NCBI GenBank assembly: GCA_021325135.1
Contig: JAJPHT010000030.1
Span: 62,001-126,000, forward strand
Direction of reading: 5' to 3'
DNA: 64,000 nt
Source of the DNA: Pseudomonadota bacterium
GTDB lineage: Archaea; Thermoplasmatota; SW-10-69-26; JACQPN01; JAJPHT01
Of the stretch, positions 8,755 to 18,100 are shown one piece after another. Both the position numbers and the translations under genes were made by a program. The notes beneath the pieces were generated by a model. The model was not told the origin of the DNA. It saw only the letters and a list, made by a program, of their open reading frames with translations, and ran no database searches. Each line of letters begins with the position of its first letter. The first letter of the stretch is position 1.

Positions 8755-9186
8755 TCACTGGGGGAATATCTCGTTGAGCGTACAGACGATCTCTTGGTTT
8801 GCCGATTCTTCGCCAAGCCCCTCCTGCGTCACGCACCCTCCTGCAACATGTCCTCGTTGGATGCTGTCGCTTGTATGGAACCATCCTTGGTCGTCGGTGT
8901 AGTCGTACTCGTGGTGGACATGCCATCCGTCTGCCTGAAGGCTTGATTCAAGCTGTTGGAAGAGTTGCGACGCGTTCAACGACCGCGGGTAGGCGTACGC
9001 GACCTGGGCCGTTGCGCTGTTGTTGCTCCCCGCAGCCGCGAACATGATGAAACGATGGCCTCCCGAGGGGAAGGTGATTTTCTCGGCCTCAGCCCGAATC
9101 GCAGCGGCCCGATCGCTGATGCACCCGCTGGTCACGAGCACAGCAAGCAGGACACCGCATGCGGATCTGAGGCCGGGATTCAACAT
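8755..9186 (-). CDS. Small lipoprotein downstream of the 3,627-residue surface protein
   Basis: A 143-residue exported protein with a lipobox (GVLLAVLVTSGC, Cys about 22). The remainder is a small alpha/beta domain (FIMFAAAGS, then SLNASQLFQQLESSLQADGWHV) that I do not recognise. The motif D-Y-T-D-D-Q-G-W-F-H and two C-terminal cysteines are visible. Its ATG lies 3 nt after the stop of the giant gene at 9190, so translation is probably coupled and the two products may act together at the cell surface. There is no catalytic motif. Confidence 0.75.
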   Translation of the reverse strand: MLNPGLRSACGVLLAVLVTSGCISDRAAAIRAEAEKITFPSGGHRFIMFAAAGSNNSATAQVAYAYPRSLNASQLFQQLESSLQADGWHVHHEYDYTDDQGWFHTSDSIQRGHVAGGCVTQEGLGEESANQEIVCTLNEIFPQ

Positions 9187-9189
9187 GGC

Positions 9190-12100
9190 TTAGCACCCGA
9201 ACGTGATGGCCAAGGGTTCCAGTTCGATATATACCTCCACGACGCTGTTCTGAACCGCTACCATGGGAAGGTAGGCAGACCGCGTTGCCGGGTGCCCCGC
9301 ATTCCAGGCCTTGATTGTGTCCTCCGCGCTCTTGAGTTCCTTGGGAACGTTGAGCACTTGGTCCGTGTCGAGTGGACTTCCGACCACCAAGGCGCCGAGG
9401 TCGTTCCAGGCTCCATTGGAACTGGAGATTGTGACCGTGTTAAGGTTGTTAGATGCGACAGGCGCCATCGACCCGACCGTGTTGCACCTCTTCGACAGGT
9501 TGGACGGATCTTCCCAGTACCAAGGCGGTGCGTATGCACATGGCCTGGCGTTGCCTTGGGCGGCGTTCATCGCAAGCATGGCGATGGTGAGCTCGTACTG
9601 CTGTTGGAGCTTGTTGTTCGCCCAGTCGCAGACCTTGCCCGGGATGATCGTGTAGTCGCAGACGGAACGCACCACGGCGTCGTTCAACGCCTGGGGAAGC
9701 TCGGGCATGGGGAACCTGGTGACCTCTGCATTACCGCTCTTGCCGTCCAAGATATGGACGAATGATTGAGGCTCGATCTTCCCGTGGTCCACGATCTTGA
9801 GCATCAACGCCCACATGGTCGCCGCGCCGAGAAGCTGGATGATCTGGTCCACGCTGGCCGGGTCGTTGGTCGGGGTGCGGTCCTCGTAGGTGATGCGGGC
9901 GGGGTCGCAGCTAGTGGGGTCGAGCTGCAGATGCCAGCGGTCGATGAACTTCCCGGCGTAGTCCACGTACATCAGGACGCCGGTGAAGGCGTCGAGTTGG
10001 AAGACGTACTTGGTGCCTTGGAGCTCTGTGCGCAGCTTGGACTGCACGTCCGAGATGGCGTTGTAGCCTCCGGTCGTGAAGGCCGAACTGTAGGCCGCCA
10101 CAATGCCGTTCGCGTCGCTGGTCGCGTACGCACCGGCGGCGGGGCCGGCGAGCAGGCGCAGGGCGCTGGAGCACCCCAAGCTTCCCGCGGCGATGTTGAA
10201 GTCGCTGAAGGGGAAGTCCTGGACGATGCCGCGGGTGTAACGTGGATCATACGGGTTGTACACGTCGCGGACGACTTGCGTGGTGCCTTGTTGGGGCGTA
10301 TGCTGGTAGGTCTGAGCCACGATGGTCCCGATGCCCACGGTCACGATGCCCCCGGCGACGAGCGCGAGCGCGCACCAGCCCTCGGTGATGGCGACGCAGA
10401 CGGCGTCCGCCGTGGGCGAGATGGTCGCGACGGAGCCAGCGAAGGTGGTGGCGATGACAATCCCAGTTTCGCTCCACTCGCGCAGGCTGGTCTGGATCGT
10501 CTGCGGGTGCTGCTGCGCGTTGTAGGTGAGGATGACCTCGGCGTTGTTGCGCAGCGAGTCGTTCACCTCCAGGCGGACGCTGGAGACTGCGCCCAGGTCA
10601 CTGGGGAAGTCCCACTGCCACGTGTTCCCATCCTGGTTGGAGGGAACGAGCTCGCGGCTGTTGCCGGAGCTTCCAGTGAAGACGAGGCGCGCATCTGAGA
10701 TCCCGTACCGGCTGGTCAGGTGAGCCTGCAGCGAGGTAGGCCAGCCGGAGGTCGTCTTGGGTCCGAGCACGTCGATGGAGGGGGGCGCGTCCGAGGTGAA
10801 GGGCCGCGTGTCGAAGGCGTTGAGGAACCCGTCGTTGTCCGGGTCTCTTGAGAGTGGGTCCACGCCGGCCACGTTGAGCGCGGCTCCATCGGTGAGTCCG
10901 TCGCCGTCGCTGTCGCCGAGCATGTACTGCGTGTGGCCCGATGCGAGCAGGAAGTACCCGTACTGGTTGACGCTGCCGCTGCCGAGGGTCGTCACGGTCA
11001 GCGTGAAGGTCTGGGGCGTGTCGAGCTTCTTCGCGTTGAAGCCGGCCTGCACGAGGTTCGTCAAGAGCACGAGCGAGCTTCCGTCGGAGAGGCCCGCGGT
11101 GCCAGTGCCGAAGCCGCTGCATGTGCCGTTCATGAGCGTCGTGCTCCAGTCCGTCGTGTTGAGCACGACGCGCACGTTGCAGGTGCCGCTGAGCTTGACG
11201 GCCGCGTACACGCTCTCGGGGAACGAAGCTTGCAGGCCCCACTGGTGGCTGATGAGCTGGCTGTTGCCGGGCACGATGCCAGTCCCGTCGGGGCTGCGCC
11301 AGATCGTCATGACGGTGGTGTTGCGCTCGACGGAATCGGGGATGCCGTCGTTGTCGCGGTCCGTGCCGACCGTGAGCTGGTTGATGAACCAGCCGCGGTA
11401 GTTGTTGGCCTGGCCATCGCCGGTGGCGAACTCGAAGCGGACGCGGACGGTCTGGTTTTGCCACTGGCGCAGGCTGATGGAGACGGGCCACCACTGGTGG
11501 TTGCCGTGGTAGGGCGCGCTGAGCGTGTCCACCTGGGTTTCGTGCCCGTCTGGGCCGATGACGTAGACCTTCTTCGTGTCGTTCTGGGTGCCGTTGTCCT
11601 GCGTTTCGAAGTACGTCCAGAATGTCAGCGCTGGGTTCTGCGCAAGTTCGAGGTGCATGGGCGGCGTGATGACGCTGCCGTGCGCCTCGTTCGTGCCGTT
11701 GGCGTACGTTCCGGTGGCGTTGTCGCCGAACCAGAGGCTGACGCTGGGCTCGGTGTTGATGCCGGTGGGCCAGTCGGGCGCATCGCGCAGGCCCGGCGCG
11801 TTGGGCGTGTTCACGGTGTGCCAGAAGGGCCCCTGCGAGGTCGCGGACTTGCCGGTCTCCACGCGCGTCCATTCCGGGGAAGGCAGTCCGTTGGCGGTGC
11901 TGTCGTATTTGATGGTGGCGCTCATGGCGACGATGCGGTACACGGGTCCGACGCTGGCCTGCGTTGTGCTCTGTTCAGGGCCCGTGCCGTCCGTGTACAC
12001 GTACTTGTAGCTGTGCGTTCCGGGGTCAAGTGTCGTGTTGTATGCGTACACCACGCCGCACGTGTAGACGCAGGGCGAAATCGGCGTCATGACGTGCCGG

Positions 12101-15100
12101 ATCCCATCGATGACGACAGCGGGGTAGCCTGCGGGGGGCGCGTCGTTGTCCACGTCCGTGTAGCGGCCCTGGAAGCTCACTGGTGTGTCCTCGTAGCTCG
12201 CGGAGGGGAAGGTCTCCAGGCTAGTCCACGTGGGCGGGCTGTTCGTGGTCACGTTGCCCAGGCTGTTGGTCGAGGTGCCGCGTTCGTTCTTGATGATGAG
12301 GCGGTACTGGTACTGGGTGGCCTGGACCATGTTCGTCGCGGTCTGCGAGACTTGGATGGGTGTGGTGCCGGTGTAGTGGACGGGTGTGGTGTTCTGTGTG
12401 GCTCCTCCGGGGGTTCCGTACTGGAACCAAGCGAGAACGCCGGCGCTATCGCCGCCGGTGTCGGTGATGTTGCCGTTGAGAACGGCGCTCGTTCTGCCCA
12501 CGTTGTTGGCTGCACTCGTCGTGCCGGCGGCGAAGTCCACGACGTCGTGGGCCTGCTGCGTGGTGGGCGCGACGACGCCATACTCGTCCGTGGCGGTGGC
12601 CGTCACGAGGTACGTGCCGCGCGAGGAGTACGTGTGGGTCAGGCTGAAGGTCGTGCCGCTGCTGACGTTGCCGCTGGCCGGGAAGGTGCTGGTGTTGGTG
12701 CCGTCCTTCCAGTCGATCGAGTATGTGAGGTTCGCACCTTGCGGGTGCACGGCGCTCCCGTTGGCCCACACAAGCTCGCTGCGGGCGGTCACGCTGGGCG
12801 AAACGCTCAGGGTGGGCGCGCCCGCGCCGTTGTCGGCCGTCGAGACAGTGCGGTCGCCGCCGTCCGAGGTGCCCATGCTGTTCTGCATCATGAGTTTGTA
12901 ATGGAACAGCGTGTTCGTGGCCAAGCCGGGGACTTGGACGCTGAAGGAGCCCGTGGCCGAGCGGGTCACGTGCGAGGTGGAGCTGCCGTAGCTCGTCGTT
13001 TGGCCGTAGACGAACCACGTGTCCACGCTACTGAGCCCATTCATGCTTGAGACCGTGCCGTTGAGCGTCAGGCTGGTCAGGCCGCCCCAGGATGGATCAG
13101 TGCTGCCCACGGCGACGTCGCGGATGTTCACGTTCCCCGTGTTGCTGTTGGATAGGCCGAACTGGTCCGTGACGGTCACGGTCGCGGTGTACGTGCCCAC
13201 GGCCCCGTAGTTGTGCTGGGCGGAGTACGATGTCCCACTCGCGAAGGGCCCCAGGGGGGGCGAGGTCGTGCTGTCGCCCCACGCGATGGTGTACGTGAGC
13301 GTGGATCCGCCCGTGGCGCTTCCGTTGAGCCAGGTAGGCTGGTTGGGGAACTGCGGATTGGGTCCCTGCGCGATCGTGGGCGCGCTGGGCTTCGAGCGCA
13401 GCGTCGCCGTCAGCGTGTACTGGCCCGAGCCCTGCACCGCGTTGACCATGATGTACCACGTGCCCGCGCCGGCGGGCGTCTTCGCGATGGACTCCGAGCT
13501 CGTGCTGCCCGTGCTGCTGGCGTCGAAGCTGGTCGTGGTGGGCTCGCTGCCGAGCTTCGCGTAGAGGTCATAGTTGGTGCCGCTGGGTCCCGTGAGCACG
13601 ACGCTGAGTTGGTCCGCGCCGCTGGGCAGGCTGATCTGGTAGTAGTCCGACTCGCCCGCGCCCGCGATGCTCTGCGTGAGCGCGACACCGTTGGTGAGAG
13701 CGGCGTCGGTGATGGTCACGGCCTGGGGGGCGCTTGTGGTGGAGGCGCCGTTCGTGTCGGTCACCGTGAGCTGGATCTGGTAGGTGCCGCTCTTGGTGTA
13801 GCGGTGGCTCGCGGTGGCGGTGCTGACGCCGGCTGTGTTGTCGCCCCAGTTCCACGAGTAGGTGATGGGATCGCCGTCAGGATCGCTACTCGTGCTTCCA
13901 TCCACGTTGACCACGTCGATCGTGGTTGCGCTGGTCTTGTCTTTGGTGAAGTTGGCGAAGGGCGGGCTGTTGGAGCCGGTGTAGTGGTAGGTGCGGCCGC
14001 TGAAGTCGTCGGTCCAGCCTTCGTTGTTCCCCTGGAACCCAATCCCAGCGAACCCGTTATCACTGGCGAAGATGCCAGCAGTCCACTTGGTCCAGGTACC
14101 GCTGACGTAGCGGTACATGGCCGCATTTCCGGAGGCGTTGGAGCCCACGGCCCACGCCTCCCTCGTGCTGTCGCCGTAGATGCCTACGCCAATGAAGTCG
14201 GTGCCCGCAGGCAGGTTGGCGTTCGTCCAGGACGTGCAGGGGAGCTGGCAGTACGCTGCCTTGATGCCGTTGATGGCCCAGAGGACCGTGCGGTTCGAGT
14301 TCAGCACGACCGAGTCAGCGTACGGGGCGGGGACGAAGGGGATGTTCGTCGCGGTCGTGAGGGAGTTGTGGGCGAGGTCGTACTTCAGGAGCGTGCTGGT
14401 TTGCTTGTCGTAGACGAAGCAGTCGCTGTCGTCGAAGCAACGGGTGTGGTTGAACCCGTGGCCATTGTTGACGACGCGCGTCCAGCTTGAGCCATCGTAG
14501 TGGTAAATGCCGAGCTCGCCGGCGGCCCAGACGTCGGTGCTCGTGAGCGAGTCCACATCGTAGAAGGTTCCACAGCCCGTGGTGGGGTTGGAGCCCGAGA
14601 ACTGCCAATCGCCGGTGAAGGAGCTTGCTCCTTCGTTGGCCGGGTTGAAGGCGAGACGCAGGATCCAGCCGACGCTGGGGGTCTGCCCGCAGTCGTTGCC
14701 GCCCACGTACCAGGCCTCAGAGGGGCCCGTAGACGCGACCGCGCGGTCGTGCGCGCGGTTCTGGTCAACGTCGTTGGGGAAGAGGCACCCTGGCGATCCG
14801 CCGTTGCAGTTCACGGTGGGTCCCCAGATCATGCCGTCCCAGACGACGGCGCGGTTGAAGCCGCCCGAGAGGAACGCGTTGTTGGGGTTGTTGGGGGCGA
14901 TGGTCGCGTAGGTCAGCGGGGCGGGAGTGATGGAGGAGCTTCCGAACCATGCCCACGCCTTGGAGAAGTGGGCGAAGGTGAGGACGTAGTCGTTGATGCC
15001 GTCGCCGTCGACGTCGCGCCAGGCGATGGTGGTGCTCGCGGCGTGGCTGGGGTCAATGCTGGGCGGGGCATACGTCGAGGCGTACCCCAGCGCGCGCAGG

Positions 15101-18100
15101 GTCGCGCCGTAGACGACGATCGTGCTGCCCGTCGTGCTGTGGTCGCTGGGCTCGAAGACGAGGCGGGTGGCCGGCTTGTTGCCCACATGCGAATTCGCCG
15201 GGGTCTCCTCGAAGCTCCAGTCGAACGCCCGCGGGCTGGGCGCTCCGATGTCTGCCGCGGCGAGGGTGCCCTGCGGGATCGAGAACGTGACGCCCGTGGA
15301 GCTGAGCGTGGTCTGGGGCGCGCCGTACCAGGCTGGGCTCGCGCTGGAGGGAGCCGGATTGGTGAGGCCCGTTGCGGCGGCCTGCGCTTGGACGAAGGCG
15401 ACCACCTGGGGGGCAAGGCTCGCAGCCTGGTATTCCGTGCGCAGTTGCGTGAGGAGGCCGCGCATGGCGAAGCTCGCGTTGGCGCCGAAGAGGCGCATGC
15501 CTTGCGTGGTGGGGAACTGGGCGCAGGATCCGTCGCGGAGGAACGCGTTGTACGAGAGGCACTGCGTCTGCGCGCCAGAGTCGCTGTACCAGGGCGTGTG
15601 GCCGTTGGGCACGGCGGGCGCGTTCTGCATGTTGATGAAGTGCCAACTCACGTGCAGCGCGTCCATGTTGGGGAGGCTGCTCTGGGGGAGGCTGGCGTCG
15701 ATGCTCATGCCGGCGAGCGTGAGGGTCACGCCGGTGACGTCTGTGTCGCGGATGAGCGTCCACGTTCCTTCGGCGCCGGTGCCAGCGAGGAAGTCGAGCG
15801 GCACGCCGGCCTGAAGCCCGGGTGTTGCGGGGGTCTTGACGAGGTTGAACGTCATGCCCGCGTTGAGGTGCTGGCGCAGCACGCTGTCCAGGAACATGCC
15901 TGGCTGGGCCTGCACGGTGGGCGAGAGGCCGGTCGTGGCGTAGTAGCTGCTCAGTTCCGAGAAGAACTGGGCGTAGGAGATTTGGGATCTCGTCGTAGAG
16001 GTGGCGCCGTTGCCGATCTCGACGAGCGAGGTGCTCTTCCAGTCGGGCGGGACGAGGATCGCGATCTGCATGCCCGTCTTGGCGACGCTGAAGGCGAGCG
16101 CGTTCTGCGCAGGGTCGGTGCCGACGAGGACCGCCGTGGCCGCGGGGTCGTTGGTGAGGTCCGCGAAGTCGGGCACGCCGTCGTTGTTGCTGTCGGTGAT
16201 CTGCTCGCCGTCGTTGACCAGTTGCGTCGTCTCCCGGAGGCTGGAGTGCTCCCAGTCCACGCCCGTGAGCGGGCCTTGGACGTACGAGGCCAGCGCAGTG
16301 GAGAGCGGGTCGAGGGCGGCGGTGCGGGTGGGCTCGAGGATGTTGGGGACGCCGTCTGCGTCGTCGTCCGTGTAGGGCGTGCTGCTCGCGTTGAAGGGGT
16401 CCGAGTGGCCGCGGATCTCGGCCTTGTCCGAGAAGCCATCGCTGTCCGAGTCGATTTCGTAGCGCAGGCGCGTGTCGTTGGTTGTCTCCTCGGGGTTCGA
16501 CGTGCTCGTGAGGCCCGTGTCGTAGCGGGCCGTGGCTTGGTTGTGCCAGTTCCAGTGCAGGATGGGTTGGTTCTGGGCGCTGACCTTGCCGTTGCCGGTG
16601 CCCTCGATGGCTTCGCTGGCGGGGCTGACGTCGTCGAACGTCTTGCCCCCCACCACAAGCTGCGTGCCGCCCACGCCCAGAAGGGTGGGGGCCCCGTGGA
16701 TCGTCCACGTGCCGCTGGTGGGCTGGCCGACCCAGACGCCGTTGGTCACAACGAAGCTCGTATTCGAGACGGGCGTCGGGTTGCCGCCCACGACAAGGGC
16801 CTGGCGCGCGGTGAGCGTGCCGTCGGCGGCGAGGCGCGCGACGACGTCGCCGTTGTTGCCCGTATACTTCACGCTGACCGTCTGGCCGTTGGGCGTCGTG
16901 AAGTTGGCCGTTTTGCCGCTGGATTCGAAGTAGGCGTAGAATGCATCAGCGCTTGTCGTGTAGGCGTTGTAGGGCTGCAGGGGAGACGTGCCCGTGGCGA
17001 GGCTCGTGACGAGGAAGTCGCTCACGTACCATCCTTCGCTCTGGAGGGCGTCGTCGCTGGTGAAGACGAACCGGAGCTGGACCTTGCGGTAGGCATAGGG
17101 GCTGAGGTCGAACGTGGTCAGCCTCCAGCCCAAGGAGTTGCCGCTCCAGCCCAAGCTGCCGTCGGGGAGCCGGTCGTAGAGGAGCCCAGTGGCGGGTCGG
17201 AGGACTTGCCAGGTGGCGCCGCCATCCGGGCTGATCTCGACGTGGGCGCTGTCGTTGCCGTACTCCGTGTGGAACCACTGCTCGAAGCTGAAGCTGCCCT
17301 GTCCCACGCCGCTCAGATCCAGCGTCGGGAGCTGGAGGAGGCTGTGCGAGGAGGCAGGGTAGGGCGCGAAGGGCGCGACGCTCCAGGCGTGAAGCGTCGA
17401 GTCACCGCGCTGGGGACCCGTCGTGGGCACGGCGAGCGTCCACGTGCCCGTCTTGGTCCAGACGTTCTCCATCGAGTCGCTGAACACCTGGGATCCATCG
17501 GCGGTGACCTGGAGGTCGTCGAGGAACCAGCCGCGCGCCTGCTGGAGCGCGTCGCTGCGGAACTCGAACTGGACGTCGATGGGGCCTCCGGCGTAGGGCG
17601 AGAGGTCGAAGGTCGCGGCCTTCCAACCGCCGCTGGATCCAGCGTAGCCCTGGCTACCGTCCATGAGTTGGGCGTAGGCGGGGCCCGAGGAGGGCGTCAG
17701 GAGCGTACGCTGGCCGTTGGCCTGGACCCAGACTTGGCCCGCGTCGTAGCTGTCCGCCGTTTCGAAAAGCGTGTTGAACGAGAGCGTGGCGCTCGCCTTG
17801 CCGGTGAGGTCCACCGCGAAGTGGAACGTCCCATCAGCAAGCGGCGGGTAGTTCCCCGCCAGCGTCGTGCCCCATGCCATGGAGCCTGAGTGGCCCGTGG
17901 TGGGCAGGTCGGCCTCGGGGCCTTCGGCCCAGATGGCGGAGGTGCCATTGTTGGTCACGTTGTAGGCGGTCTGGCCGGCGCCGGCATCGTACGTGGCGTC
18001 GTCCAAGTTGGGGGCGAAGATGATGCCCGCCAGCAGGGTGTAGCTGACCTGCCAGGAGGAGTTGGCGTCGGCGCGGGCGGCGACCTTGAGGTAGTGCGGG

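Noticed and set aside
9190-10400. The C-terminal domain of the 3,627-residue protein as a polymorphic toxin tip.
   Set aside because: No known toxin motif and no adjacent immunity-like gene; the next gene encodes a lipoprotein. Kept only as an unknown domain.
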